A stretch of DNA of 58,562 bases from Clostridiales bacterium UBA1752 (GCA_002314835.1 DCHM01000003.1:8402-66963), one strand, 5' to 3'; positions 49,101-57,800 are shown, counted from the first letter of the stretch. Made by a program: numbers and translations. The notes: a model not told the origin generated them from the letters alone.

Positions 49101-50702
49101 ACCAACGCTCACGAGGGTGCCGTTGAGCATCGCATTGATAACTATTGCTTTAGCTTGGTTGTCGATTACACCGCGCCTGAGTTTATCTATCACTACGACG
49201 CAGAAACCAGAACTCTGTCTTATACAGTTAGTGATAATTACCTCCTGCAGATAGTCAGACTGTACGATCAGGACGGTCAACTGCTTTTGGATATCGACGT
49301 TTCGGACGTAGAAGAGGGCGGAGCAATCAGCGGCGAATACGTAGTGCCCGACGATGTCACCGAGATTACGTTTGCGGTTGCAGACTGGGCTACAAACTTT
49401 GTCGAAGACACAGTTATTTCGCTCGACGAAAACTGCACCAACCTCGAGTGGACGATAACCGCCGACTCTACGCTGGCGTACATAACTCCCGACTGCGAAT
49501 ACAACTGGTATCAGACCGATGATTACAATATATTCACTATGGGTATTTACGACGGCAAGGAATGTGCATTTACCGTCATGCCCGCACTCGGATATACCGA
49601 CGTCGGCATGCAGGTATTTGCAGACGACGTAGAGCTTATACCAGACGAAGAGGGCGTTTACAGGTTTACTCCCACGGGAGATACGGTTATTACCTTTGCC
49701 GGTATCGAGGATATTACGCCTCCCGAACCCTTCCTTATCGACTTTAATACCTTTACGGTACTTGCAAACGAAGAGGGCGAATACGCAGTCGTTACAGAGC
49801 CTTTTATATACACTCCGATGTATATAGACCTCGGCAGCCCGATAACCGATATGATGACTGCCGTTTCAAGCACCGATTACGACCTTGAGGCAGAGGATAT
49901 AGACAGGATACTCGACGAGCTCGACTGGAGCTTGTCCGCCATGTCTATTTATAACGAAACGGGACTTAATTATATCTACGTTTACTGCAAAGACGAGGCA
50001 GGCAATATCGGCTATTACAAGTACGCGGTATTTTATGACAATATAGCGCCCAAGATAGCCGTAGCCACCTCTGATTACGGCAAAACGATAAAGTTTACCG
50101 TTTACGACGAACTGTCGAGCCTTGATTCTGTAACTCTGACCGACGTCAGCGGCAAAGAGGTTTACGGTCAATATACCACCGTCGGCGGCGAGGACGATTA
50201 TCAGACCTTTACGGTCGAGGGCTTGCCAGACGGCATATACGTTATCAACGTTATCGCAACCGATATTTACGGCAACGAGTCGTCGCTTTGCTATTCCACC
50301 AGCATCAGCACTATCCCCGAGCTGACGGTTGACGGAGTATATCTTGCCGGCTTACCCGAAAAGACTACCTCCGCTCAGCTGCAGGCTATGTATAGCGGCA
50401 ACGTCGTTGTCCGCGATCAAAACGGCAAAAAACTCGCGGATAACAGCTACGTCGGCACTGGTTGCACCGTCAATTACCTCGACGCTTCGGTCGAGATAGT
50501 TGTCTCGGGCGACGTCAACGGTGACGGCAGAGTTACCATCATCGACCTCGTTCATATAAGGCGCGCAATGCAGGGCATCGAAACACTTGAAGACGGCTAC
50601 CTGACTGCCGCCAAGATCAGCGGAGGCAACCGCATTTCGATAAAGGATTACGTCAGCGTAAAGCGCCACCTGCAAGGCCTGTCGAGCATATACAATCAGT
50701 AA
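46170..50702 (+). CDS. Large secreted subtilisin-family (S8) protease with PA domain and dockerin
   Basis: A 1510-residue exported protease, the largest gene here. Signal peptide about 1-28; propeptide about 35-135; catalytic domain with D175 (VIAVLDTGLN), H237 (HGHGTHCAGI), oxyanion N339 (GSAGNEANF) and S578 (GTSMSCPNFAG). A protease-associated insert lies near 425-520 (VEGKVALIKRGTIDFQTKYN). The rest to about 1440 is beta-rich, resembling the Fn-like domains of C5a peptidase and lactocepin. Residues about 1447-1505 are a dockerin with one full calcium loop (GDVNGDGRVTIIDLVHIRR) and one weak repeat (SGGNRISIKDYVSVKRH). No sortase motif follows. It likely cuts extracellular protein while held by a cohesin. 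Confidence 0.92.
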   Translation: MKFIGKKIISAVLCLCMTLSVLTLTITAEPEFVSNLDGLDISLDEKVKAIVVFEDKALYDLGYSSADIAIGNARYAKQQLTNKQLELVKAYTDKLTVGYQYTNLINGMSVETDLATLKSIERTKGVKSVSVVREYTIPDTESEVNVENANEEITLANELHKSGYDGDGIVIAVLDTGLNFSHEAFQDYGIIDNPTIDQDYYAGLELNASDPQYYSAKVPFAYNYGDDSNDATDLHGHGTHCAGIAAGYAEDGEGEAKFTGSAPAAQLCIMKISYKDTGRANDETIVAAFEDCYALGVDIISVSFGHVAGFTGDDIYGCYADIIYKLQEAGISYIGSAGNEANFSYYSVNRFATVYGVASAMTSSVEYGYTGSPSCYPTAISVASVDNTKIASTGFVLADGSNALYKEYMDGDNALSIKTLIGEDLHVVAIPGLGTATDYEGIDVEGKVALIKRGTIDFQTKYNNAIAAGAIAVVVYNNVANASLFNMIISDMTIPAVFVSQESGLAIIAQIDGGNDVIRVSEEKIITDNESAGKLSEFSSWGVTADLRLMPTISAVGGIVSSASNIDDSEYVIKSGTSMSCPNFAGIYAIMEQYAIEELGYSKDSKKSLDKFVEDLLLSTAEPIADTSVLGQGVGVVNCVNAVNAQYYITDPVSDGLDNLSADGVFTFDVTVKRFDFETAASLDIVPYLYMDDYAVADWFMNGNYSFYNVLTPLELACGETADDDYTMTVNTESGKIEFAAGVDTATVSVTITLSDALMDNLDVIYEYGNYIYGYFYLADGETEIAAHSTFVGFYGDYDSAPSLEAVTTFDLIDAAYYINSTVVDKAGHTLADYGYTVNDMLEFELQPSAFYLYNSLQEKPFGILGLGVGGVNGYYDEAHNAISTPLGNDYFADSIYISPTVMRSLYSLKMVVSDATTGEVVYLDDTIGVRKTIYDYDQEAFDNYSVFIWDGMLYDEDGFAIDYCESGSKFNVEFYATNAHEGAVEHRIDNYCFSLVVDYTAPEFIYHYDAETRTLSYTVSDNYLLQIVRLYDQDGQLLLDIDVSDVEEGGAISGEYVVPDDVTEITFAVADWATNFVEDTVISLDENCTNLEWTITADSTLAYITPDCEYNWYQTDDYNIFTMGIYDGKECAFTVMPALGYTDVGMQVFADDVELIPDEEGVYRFTPTGDTVITFAGIEDITPPEPFLIDFNTFTVLANEEGEYAVVTEPFIYTPMYIDLGSPITDMMTAVSSTDYDLEAEDIDRILDELDWSLSAMSIYNETGLNYIYVYCKDEAGNIGYYKYAVFYDNIAPKIAVATSDYGKTIKFTVYDELSSLDSVTLTDVSGKEVYGQYTTVGGEDDYQTFTVEGLPDGIYVINVIATDIYGNESSLCYSTSISTIPELTVDGVYLAGLPEKTTSAQLQAMYSGNVVVRDQNGKKLADNSYVGTGCTVNYLDASVEIVVSGDVNGDGRVTIIDLVHIRRAMQGIETLEDGYLTAAKISGGNRISIKDYVSVKRHLQGLSSIYNQ

Positions 50703-50708
50703 TACGCA

Positions 50709-50736
50709 CCGCCGAGATTTTTCTCGGCGGTTTTTT
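50709..50736 (+). terminator. Intrinsic terminator after the protease
   Basis: CCGCCGAG (50709-50716) pairs with CTCGGCGG (50723-50730), then six T. Confidence 0.92.
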
Positions 50737-50801
50737 GATATTTTGATGCGAAAAAACGGTTATGCCTATGTTACGGATAACAGAGATAAAAAAACATAGC
50801 G

Positions 50802-50831
50802 TTGACATATCGTGACCTTGTATGATATAAT
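50802..50831 (+). promoter_or_regulatory. Sigma-A promoter of hpf
   Basis: TTGACA (50802-50807) and TATAAT (50826-50831) are 18 bases apart, 48 bases before the ATG. Confidence 0.8.
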
Positions 50832-50879
50832 CTTTATGAAATAAAAACATCCAAAAAATATTTCTAAAGGAGCAAGACC

Positions 50880-51401
50880 ATGAAAGTTAAGTTCGTTACG
50901 CGCAAGTTTACCCTCACCGACGACGTTAAGGAACGCGTTGACAAAAAACTGTCAAAGTTTGACAAGTTTTTCGGTAGCGACGCCGACGCCAACGTGAGAC
51001 TATCGTCTCAGGGGTACGAAGAGAACATCGAGATTACGATTGTTGCAAAAGGTGTACTCTTTCGTGCGGAGGAATCTGACAAAGACTACGCCTGCGCTCT
51101 TGACAGAGCGCTCGAGAGCATAGAACGTCAGATTCGCAAAAACCGCACCAGACTCGAAAAGCGCCGCGCACTCATCAAAAACGACGCTCCTGTCGAAGCT
51201 GCTCCCGACGAAGAGGAGCAAATCAGCATAACCAAGGTCAAACAGTTTGAGATGGTGCCTATGACACCCGACGAGGCAGTAATGCAGATGAACCTTACCG
51301 GACACACGTTCTTTATGTTCCGCAACGCAGAGACAGGCCTCATCAACGTAGTTTACAAGCGTAAAGCCAACGACTACGGTCTCATTACACCGGTTGAATA
51401 A
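50880..51401 (+). CDS. hpf: Ribosome hibernation promoting factor, long form
   Basis: It inactivates ribosomes in dormancy by joining them into 100S dimers. The 173-residue length is the long form: S30AE domain at about 1-100 (KFVTRKFTLTDDVKERVDKK), an acidic linker, then the dimerisation domain (MTPDEAVMQMNLTGHTFFMF and VVYKRKANDYGLI). It is one gene with its own promoter and a following hairpin, and an AAAGGAG site. Confidence 0.97.
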   Translation: MKVKFVTRKFTLTDDVKERVDKKLSKFDKFFGSDADANVRLSSQGYEENIEITIVAKGVLFRAEESDKDYACALDRALESIERQIRKNRTRLEKRRALIKNDAPVEAAPDEEEQISITKVKQFEMVPMTPDEAVMQMNLTGHTFFMFRNAETGLINVVYKRKANDYGLITPVE

Positions 51402-51412
51402 ATAAAGCTTTG

Positions 51413-51437
51413 GGAACGGCGCTTACCGCGCCGTTCC
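51413..51437 (+). terminator. Strong hairpin after hpf, possible terminator
   Basis: GGAACGGCGC (51413-51422) pairs perfectly with GCGCCGTTCC (51428-51437). The T-run is short, so it may end or attenuate transcription into the next gene. Confidence 0.6.
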
Positions 51438-51458
51438 ACTTTGAGAGATATTATTTTT

Positions 51459-52586
51459 ATGAGATTAGTTGCTACCACACTTTTTGGGCTGGAGAGGCTC
51501 GCAGGCGAAGACATCGACGCCACTCCGGGATGCCGCAGGCTCGAGACGGGCGACGGCAGAGTTTATTTTGAATGCGACGCCGATACGGTACCCAAATGCC
51601 TTATCGGATTCAGATATGCAGAGCGTGTTTTGCTCGAGCTCGGCAACTTTGATGCCAAAACGTTTGACGACCTCTTTGAGGGCACCAAGGCGCTCGATTG
51701 GGGCAGATATATCGGCAAGGACGATATTTTCCCCGTCAAAGGACATTCGGTCAAATCAAAGCTGTTTTCACTGCCCGACTGTCAGCGCATAGTCAAAAAG
51801 GCTGTTGTCGAGAGCCTTAAAATACGTCACGGCACCGAGCTTTTGCCTGAGACGGGTATTAAATATCAGATAGTCTTTTTTATTCTAAATGACCGTGCAT
51901 CACTGATGATAGACCTTTGCGGCGAGCCACTGCACAAGCGCGGCTACCGCAAATTACACAACATTGCGCCTATGCGTGAGACGCTCGCGGCCGCCATGGT
52001 TAACCTTTCGCGTCCTCACGAAAACGTCTGCATAGTTGACCCGATGTGCGGCTCGGGTACGATACCCATAGAGGCGGCGCTCGCGGTGCGCAACATAGCC
52101 CCGGGACTTTACCGCGGCTTTGACGCAGAGCAATTTCCGTTTATACCCAAAGAAGCTTGGCAGTCGGCGAGGGGCGAGGCAAAAAAAGCCATCATTCCCG
52201 CACCGATGAAGATATACGGCTACGACAACGACCCGCAGTGCATTTCGATAGCGCGCGCCAACGCCAAGGCGGCAGGCGTAGCGGACGACATAGTCTTTGA
52301 GCTAAAGGATGCGTCGAGGTTTGAGATACCGTACGAGGGCGCTCGCGGCACGATAGTCATTGACCCGCCTTACGGCAACCGTATGGGTGACATTGATTCG
52401 TCACGCAACATAGTCAGAGGCTTTGGCAAGGCACTCGCAAAGTCCGCTCCGAGGTGGCAGGTTTACGCAATGTCCACAGACGAAAAGTTTGACCTTTATT
52501 TCGGGCGTCGCGCCGACAAGGCACGCGTTATGCACAACGGCACCGAAAGATGCAGGCTTTTCCAATTCTTTAAGCAAGTTAATTAA
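51459..52586 (+). CDS. THUMP-domain SAM-dependent RNA methyltransferase (RlmL/YpsC-like)
   Basis: A 375-residue RNA methyltransferase. The THUMP region (about 1-160) precedes a Rossmann domain with SAM-binding VDPMCGSGTIPIEAALAVRN and the catalytic IDPPYGNRMGD motif, which transfers a methyl to an exocyclic amine of a base, as in 23S rRNA m2G enzymes such as RlmL. The start MRLVATTLFG was chosen over an upstream TTG at 51441, which lies by the hpf hairpin. It ends 32 bases before groES. Confidence 0.88.
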   Translation: MRLVATTLFGLERLAGEDIDATPGCRRLETGDGRVYFECDADTVPKCLIGFRYAERVLLELGNFDAKTFDDLFEGTKALDWGRYIGKDDIFPVKGHSVKSKLFSLPDCQRIVKKAVVESLKIRHGTELLPETGIKYQIVFFILNDRASLMIDLCGEPLHKRGYRKLHNIAPMRETLAAAMVNLSRPHENVCIVDPMCGSGTIPIEAALAVRNIAPGLYRGFDAEQFPFIPKEAWQSARGEAKKAIIPAPMKIYGYDNDPQCISIARANAKAAGVADDIVFELKDASRFEIPYEGARGTIVIDPPYGNRMGDIDSSRNIVRGFGKALAKSAPRWQVYAMSTDEKFDLYFGRRADKARVMHNGTERCRLFQFFKQVN

Positions 52587-52618
52587 AACATTATATTTTA
52601 TTTAGGAGGATTTTTACT

Positions 52619-52903
52619 ATGCAAATCAAACCGCTCGGCGACCGCGTAGTCGTCAAAATGTGTGAAGCCGAAGAAACTACCAAGTCCGGCATTATTCTCG
52701 CAGGCTCCGCTAAAGAAAAACCCCAAGTAGCCGAAGTTTTGGCTGTCGGCCCAGGTGGCATCATCGAGGGTAAAGAGGTCAAAATGGAAGTCAAAGTCGG
52801 CGATAAAGTTATCACCAGCAAATATTCCGGCACGGAAATCAAGCTCGACGGCGAAGAGTACATCATCGTCCGCCAGTCTGACATACTCGCAAAAGTTGAC
52901 TAA
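52619..52903 (+). CDS. groES: Co-chaperonin GroES
   Basis: A 94-residue lid of the GroEL folding chamber. Family marks are IKPLGDRVVVK at the start, the mobile loop near EETTKSGIIL and VGDKVITSKYSGTEIKLDGE. A TAGGAGG site lies ten bases upstream. No CIRCE (TTAGCACTC-N9-GAGTGCTAA) is visible in the 32 bases between the methyltransferase and groES, and there is no clear promoter there. groEL follows 17 bases later. Confidence 0.98.
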   Translation: MQIKPLGDRVVVKMCEAEETTKSGIILAGSAKEKPQVAEVLAVGPGGIIEGKEVKMEVKVGDKVITSKYSGTEIKLDGEEYIIVRQSDILAKVD

Positions 52904-52920
52904 GGGAGGTACAGATTATT

Positions 52921-54546
52921 ATGGCAAAGGAACTTAAACACGGTACCGAAGCAAGAGAAGCTCTCGTCAGAGGTATCGACACACTCGCAAATACCGTCAA
53001 GATTACTATGGGCCCCAAGGGCAGAAACGTAGTCATTGACAAAAAATACGGTTCTCCGCTGATTACCAACGACGGCGTTACCATCGCTAAGGAAATCGAG
53101 CTCGACGACGCATTTGAAAATATGGGTGCGGCTCTCGTTCGCGAGGTTGCCACCAAGACCAACGACGCCGCAGGCGACGGCACCACTACCGCAACGCTTT
53201 TGGCACAGGCTATCGTTCGCGAAGGCATGCGCAACGTAGCCGCAGGCGCTAACCCCATGGTTGTCAAAAAGGGCATCGAAAAGGCTATCAAGGTCGCTAT
53301 CGAAGCTCTCAAGGAGCTGTCCAGCCCCGTTAACGGCACCGAGGACATCGCCCGTGTAGGCACAGTTTCGAGCGGCGACGCCGAAATCGGCAGACTGATT
53401 GCCGAGGCTATGGAGAGAGTTACCACCGACGGCGTTATCACCGTTGAAGAATCCAAGACCGCCGAGACCGAATGGGACATCGTTGACGGCATGAGATTTG
53501 ACCGTGGCTACGTTACTCCTTATATGGTTACCGATACCGATAAGATGGAGGCTGTCCTCGACGACGCCCGCATCCTTATCACTGATAAAAAGATCAGCTC
53601 TATCCAAGAGATACTGCCTCTGCTCGAGCAGGTCGTACAGAGCGGTCTCAAGCTCCTCATCATCGCAGAGGACATCGACAACGAGGCGCTTTCGACCCTT
53701 ATCGTCAACAAGCTCCGCGGCACCTTTACCTGCGTTGCAGTTAAGGCCCCCGGCTACGGCGACCGCCGCAAGGAAATGCTCCAGGACATCGCTATCCTCA
53801 CAGGCGGCGAGGTTATCTCGTCCGAGCTCGGTCTCGAACTCAAGGACGCTACTATTGACCAACTCGGCAAAGCCGGCCAAGTCAAGGTTACAAAAGAGTT
53901 TACCACTATCGTTCGCGGCGCAGGCAAGTCCGAGGACATCGCCGCACGCGTTGCTCAGATCAGAGCGGCTATCGCCGTTTCGACCAGCGACTTTGATAAA
54001 GAAAAACTGCAGGAGCGCCTTGCTAAGCTCGCAGGCGGCGTAGCAGTCATCAAGGTCGGTGCCGCTACCGAAGCCGAAATGAAGGACAAAAAGCTCCGCA
54101 TCGAGGACGCTCTCAACGCTACCAAGGCCGCAGCGCTTGAAGGCATCGTCGCAGGCGGCGGCACGGCTCTTATTGACATCCTGCCCTCCGTCAAGGCTCT
54201 GCTCAAGCAGACCGAAGGCGACGAGCGCACGGGCGTTGCCATCGTTCTCCGTGCTCTCGAGGAGCCCGTACGTCAAATCGCAGAGAATGCAGGCTTTGAA
54301 GGCAGCGTAGTTGCCGAGCACGTAAAGAAGTCGCCCAAGGGCTACGGCTTTGACGCATACAAAGAGACTTACGTTGATATGATAGCCGCGGGCATCGTTG
54401 ACCCGACCAAGGTTACTCGCAGTGCTCTCGAAAATGCGGCTTCCGTTGCCGCTATGGTACTCACTACCGAGTCGCTCGTTGCGGAAAAGAAGGAGGAAAC
54501 TCCTGCCGCAGCTCCCAACCCCGGCGCTATGGGCGGCATGTATTAA
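52921..54546 (+). CDS. groEL: Chaperonin GroEL
   Basis: The ring-forming folding ATPase. At 541 residues it has the ATP site GDGTTTATLLAQAIV (about residues 85-100), GRNVVIDKKYGSP near residue 35 and the Gly/Met tail GAMGGMY. It is co-transcribed with groES (AGGGAGG site) and ends before a terminator. An open frame of 592 codons lies on the opposite strand; it is not a gene. Confidence 0.99.
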   Translation: MAKELKHGTEAREALVRGIDTLANTVKITMGPKGRNVVIDKKYGSPLITNDGVTIAKEIELDDAFENMGAALVREVATKTNDAAGDGTTTATLLAQAIVREGMRNVAAGANPMVVKKGIEKAIKVAIEALKELSSPVNGTEDIARVGTVSSGDAEIGRLIAEAMERVTTDGVITVEESKTAETEWDIVDGMRFDRGYVTPYMVTDTDKMEAVLDDARILITDKKISSIQEILPLLEQVVQSGLKLLIIAEDIDNEALSTLIVNKLRGTFTCVAVKAPGYGDRRKEMLQDIAILTGGEVISSELGLELKDATIDQLGKAGQVKVTKEFTTIVRGAGKSEDIAARVAQIRAAIAVSTSDFDKEKLQERLAKLAGGVAVIKVGAATEAEMKDKKLRIEDALNATKAAALEGIVAGGGTALIDILPSVKALLKQTEGDERTGVAIVLRALEEPVRQIAENAGFEGSVVAEHVKKSPKGYGFDAYKETYVDMIAAGIVDPTKVTRSALENAASVAAMVLTTESLVAEKKEETPAAAPNPGAMGGMY

Positions 54547-54562
54547 AGCAAAACTGTTTTTT

Positions 54563-54593
54563 AAGGCACTTGCTAAAGGCGAGTGCCTTTTTT
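54563..54593 (+). terminator. Intrinsic terminator after groEL
   Basis: AAGGCACT (54563-54570) pairs with AGTGCCTT (54582-54589), followed by four T. Confidence 0.85.
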
Positions 54594-54595
54594 GC

Positions 54596-54624
54596 TTGCA
54601 TTTATCGACGTGATTTGTTATAAT
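54596..54624 (+). promoter_or_regulatory. Sigma-A promoter of the GH31 gene
   Basis: TTGCAT (54596-54601) and TATAAT (54619-54624) are 17 bases apart, directly after the groEL terminator. Confidence 0.72.
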
Positions 54625-54647
54625 CAAACAAAATAGGAGGTATAGCC

Positions 54648-57104
54648 ATGCTACCAACGTATTTACAGTATAAAACAAATGCCGAGCCTATCTCAAAACA
54701 GGTTATAGAGCTCGCCGGCGTCAGATTTACCTTTATCACTCCTTATCTCGTGCGCATAGAGGAGGGCGGTTTTACCGACAACGCCACGCTTACCGTCATA
54801 AATAGGTCGTTTTGCAAGACTAAACTCAAAAAGACCGCCAAAAACGGACTGTTGACTGTCGAGACTGACGGCCTGATATTGAAATACAAAGAGGGAATCA
54901 AGCTCGCCGCCGACACGCTATCAATCAGACTTAAAACCCGCCCATATACCGAATGGCATTACGGCGACAAGGCACTGCAAAACCTCGGCGGCACTACCGA
55001 AACTCTCGACCAGATAAACGGTGCTTGCCCGATAGGCGACGGAGTTTGCGCCATAGACGGATACGCACTTATCGACGATAGTACTACGCCGCTTTTTGAC
55101 AGCGAGGGCTGGTTTATCAAGCGCCAAGACGGCGTAAAGGACCTGTATTTCTTTGGCTACGGCCACGACTACGAGGGCGCGGTAAAAGACTATTACAACC
55201 TCTGCGGCAGGACCGAAATGCTGCCTGCCTACGCTCTCGGCAACTGGTGGAGCAGATACAATAAATATACGACAGACACTTATCTCGCTTTGATGGATGA
55301 GTTTAAAAACAAAGACATCCCCATCGCAGTCGGCATAGTCGATATGGACTGGCACTTAACCGACGGTGACGGCAGAGCCTACGTCGATGACGGCTGGACC
55401 GGATATACGTGGAATAGCAAGCTTTTCCCCGATTACAAGGCGTTCCTCAAAGGGCTTAAGAACCGCAACATCCGCACTGCACTCAATCTGCATCCTGCCG
55501 CTGGCGTGCGCAAGTGGGACGTTCAGTATATGGCTATGGCAAAGCGTATGGGGCAGGACGCCGCAAAAGGTCAGCCTGTGCCGTTCAACTGCCTGAGCCA
55601 AGACTTTTGGGCTGCTTATTTTGAGGTGCTCCATTTCCCGTATCAAGAGGACGGCGTTGACTTTTGGTGGATGGACTGGCAGCAGGGCTACGATTATCAG
55701 TGGATGCACAAGTATGACCCGACAGTAAACGAGCTCGAATGTATGTCGCCTCTCTGGATGCTTTCGCACATGCATTATCTCGCGTCCAAAAAAGACGGTG
55801 GCAGGGGAATGATATTCTCGCGCTTTGCAGGCTTTGGCAGTCAAAGATATCCGATAGGCTTTTCGGGTGACAGCGTTATTAGCTGGGAAACGCTTAGATT
55901 TCAGACCTATTTCACCGCCACCGCATCCAATATCGGATACGGCTATTGGAGCCACGACCTCGGCGGTCACATGTGCGGCAGCCGTGACGACGAGCTTAAT
56001 ACCAGATGGCTGCAATTCGGTGTATTTTCGCCTATCTTCCGCATACACTCGGCTTGCTCGCCGTTTACCGTGCGCGAGCCTTGGAATTTCGGCTTTGAGG
56101 CAGGTAGCGTCGCATCCGATTTTATGCGATTAAGACATCGGCTTTTCCCTTACATATACACTATGTCGTACCGCAATTACGACGAGCTGATACCCATTAT
56201 GCGCCCGATGTACCACACAAATCCCGAGGATGCGGACGCTTATACCGTGCCCGGCGAATATTGGTACGGCAGTGAGCTGATAGCCGCTCCTATCACTGAG
56301 CCGTCCGACGGCGTTTCGACGATGGGTTCTGCAGAGGTTTGGCTGCCCGAGGGCAGATTTGTCGATTTCTTTACCGGCTTCGTTTATAACGGCGGCGAAA
56401 AGATTAAGTGCTACAGACCGCTGTCGCAGATGCCGCTGTTTATGAAATCCGGCGCGATAGTGCCTATGCAGGCGCACAATGCGCACGACAATACTTTAGG
56501 TAAATCAAAGTCGCTCGAGCTCGTCATAGCGGCAGGCGACAGCAATAGCTTTACGCTTTACGAGGACGACGGGCTCACGCTCGATTATCAGCAGGGTAAA
56601 TCCTGCAGGACCGAGTTTAAGCTCGATTATACCGACAAAAATGCCGTATTTACCATCGAGCCTGCCGACGGATACGTTTCGCTCGTGCCCAAAAAGCGCG
56701 ACTACAAGCTGTATTTCAGAGGCTTTGCCAAAGGCTGTGAGTTTGACGGCATTAGTGCCGAGTACGACGCCAAGACCGCGACATATACCATAGTTATCAA
56801 GGGCGTTGACGTCAAGGCGGGCGCAAAGGTGGTTATCCGCAACGAAAACAACCTCCTCCACGACGACAGTGACTATGCCGAGCGCGTCACCGAGATAATC
56901 ATGCGCGCTCAGTGCGAAATGGACCAAAAGGGCACTTGGCTCTACCGTGCGACCGAGAGCGTCAAGGTCGGCTCGGTTATGAGAGCTTGGTTCGTTGATA
57001 CGCCTGCAAACCATTTGGCGGGCGCAATATTCGAGTACGTTCATCAGGTTTGCCCCGAGTTTACACCTGCACCGCGCCCGGGCGTAATAATGCAGAATAG
57101 GTGA
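54648..57104 (+). CDS. Family GH31 alpha-glycosidase
   Basis: An 818-residue cytoplasmic enzyme (no signal peptide). It has an N-terminal beta domain with GYGHDYEGAVKDYY, the barrel with WWSRYNKYTTDTYLALMDEF and IPIAVGIVDMDWHLTDGDG, the nucleophile D343 in DFWWMDWQQG, the acid/base D408 in IGFSGDSVISWETLRF and C-terminal sheets. GH31 enzymes split alpha-glucosidic or alpha-xylosidic bonds; this one resembles bacterial alpha-glucosidases, exact substrate open. The last 130 residues or so are longer than the core. It has its own promoter and an AGGAGG site. Confidence 0.93.
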   Translation: MLPTYLQYKTNAEPISKQVIELAGVRFTFITPYLVRIEEGGFTDNATLTVINRSFCKTKLKKTAKNGLLTVETDGLILKYKEGIKLAADTLSIRLKTRPYTEWHYGDKALQNLGGTTETLDQINGACPIGDGVCAIDGYALIDDSTTPLFDSEGWFIKRQDGVKDLYFFGYGHDYEGAVKDYYNLCGRTEMLPAYALGNWWSRYNKYTTDTYLALMDEFKNKDIPIAVGIVDMDWHLTDGDGRAYVDDGWTGYTWNSKLFPDYKAFLKGLKNRNIRTALNLHPAAGVRKWDVQYMAMAKRMGQDAAKGQPVPFNCLSQDFWAAYFEVLHFPYQEDGVDFWWMDWQQGYDYQWMHKYDPTVNELECMSPLWMLSHMHYLASKKDGGRGMIFSRFAGFGSQRYPIGFSGDSVISWETLRFQTYFTATASNIGYGYWSHDLGGHMCGSRDDELNTRWLQFGVFSPIFRIHSACSPFTVREPWNFGFEAGSVASDFMRLRHRLFPYIYTMSYRNYDELIPIMRPMYHTNPEDADAYTVPGEYWYGSELIAAPITEPSDGVSTMGSAEVWLPEGRFVDFFTGFVYNGGEKIKCYRPLSQMPLFMKSGAIVPMQAHNAHDNTLGKSKSLELVIAAGDSNSFTLYEDDGLTLDYQQGKSCRTEFKLDYTDKNAVFTIEPADGYVSLVPKKRDYKLYFRGFAKGCEFDGISAEYDAKTATYTIVIKGVDVKAGAKVVIRNENNLLHDDSDYAERVTEIIMRAQCEMDQKGTWLYRATESVKVGSVMRAWFVDTPANHLAGAIFEYVHQVCPEFTPAPRPGVIMQNR

Positions 57105-57132
57105 TTGGCGTAGAGCCGTAGATTAACTAAAT

Positions 57133-57200
57133 AACACATTTTGAGGCTTTTGATAAATTTTTTGCGTTTCTTTGCGAAAAATCAAAAGCCTCTGTGTTTT
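57133..57200 (+). terminator. Long hairpin between GH31 and grpE
   Basis: AACACA (57133-57138) pairs with TGTGTT (57193-57198), and GAGGCTTTTGAT (57143-57154) with ATCAAAAGCCTC (57181-57192), 18 base pairs in all with a four-base bulge. A TTTT follows. It probably ends the GH31 transcript, but its length and position also allow a regulatory role for grpE-dnaK. Confidence 0.65.
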
Positions 57201-57251
57201 AGGTAGTGTCAAAAGAAATGAAAGACAAATACCTCACACGGAGGACACGTA

Positions 57252-57800
57252 ATGACGGCAGAAAACGAAGAAATCAAAGAGCCTGTCACCGACGGTAACA
57301 AAGCCGACGAACAGGCAGAAGATAATAAAAACAAAAAGCAAAAGCAACTCAAAAAAGAGGTCACGGAGCTGCAAAACAAGCTCGATAAGCTCCAGAAAGA
57401 GCGCGACGAGCTGTATGACAAGTACGTCGCAGTCGTTGCAGAATACAGCAATTACCGCAAGCGCAGCAGTGCCGAAAAAGACGACCTTTATTCAGCCTCG
57501 GTCGCATCGACGGTCACCTCGTTCCTCGCATTGCTCGACAACTTAGAGCGTGCGGCGTCATACGCACCCGACGATGCAGGCATAGCGGCACTGCTCAAGC
57601 AGTTCGGCGAGATACTTACCAAGCTCGGCGTTACCGAAATGGAAACCGACGGCAAGACCTTTGACCCCAATCTCCACAATGCGATAATGCACGAGGAGGA
57701 CGCAGACAAACCCGAAAACACGATAGTAACCACCTTCGCCAAGGGTTATATGCTCGGTGACAGAGTAGTCCGTCACGCGATGGTTAAAGTCGTTAACTGA
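57252..57800 (+). CDS. grpE: Nucleotide exchange factor GrpE
   Basis: It releases ADP from DnaK. The 182-residue protein has an acidic N-terminus (about 1-30), a long coiled coil (about 30-85, LKKEVTELQNKLDKLQKERD) and the conserved beta wing with LLDNLERAASYAP, FGEILTKLGVTEME and the FDPNLHNAIMHEED hallmark, ending VVRHAMVKVVN. hrcA is not upstream. dnaK begins 43 bases downstream. Confidence 0.98.
   Translation: MTAENEEIKEPVTDGNKADEQAEDNKNKKQKQLKKEVTELQNKLDKLQKERDELYDKYVAVVAEYSNYRKRSSAEKDDLYSASVASTVTSFLALLDNLERAASYAPDDAGIAALLKQFGEILTKLGVTEMETDGKTFDPNLHNAIMHEEDADKPENTIVTTFAKGYMLGDRVVRHAMVKVVN

Noticed and set aside
51413..51437. The hpf hairpin as half of a mobile element
   Set aside because: It is a single perfect short hairpin with a five-base loop and no flanking target repeats; a transcript end or attenuator is simpler.
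52900..54678. Open frame of 592 codons opposite groEL
   Set aside because: It lies exactly antisense to a highly biased coding gene, has no ribosome site and shows no recognisable domain. groEL codon choice avoids the codons that make stops on the other strand.
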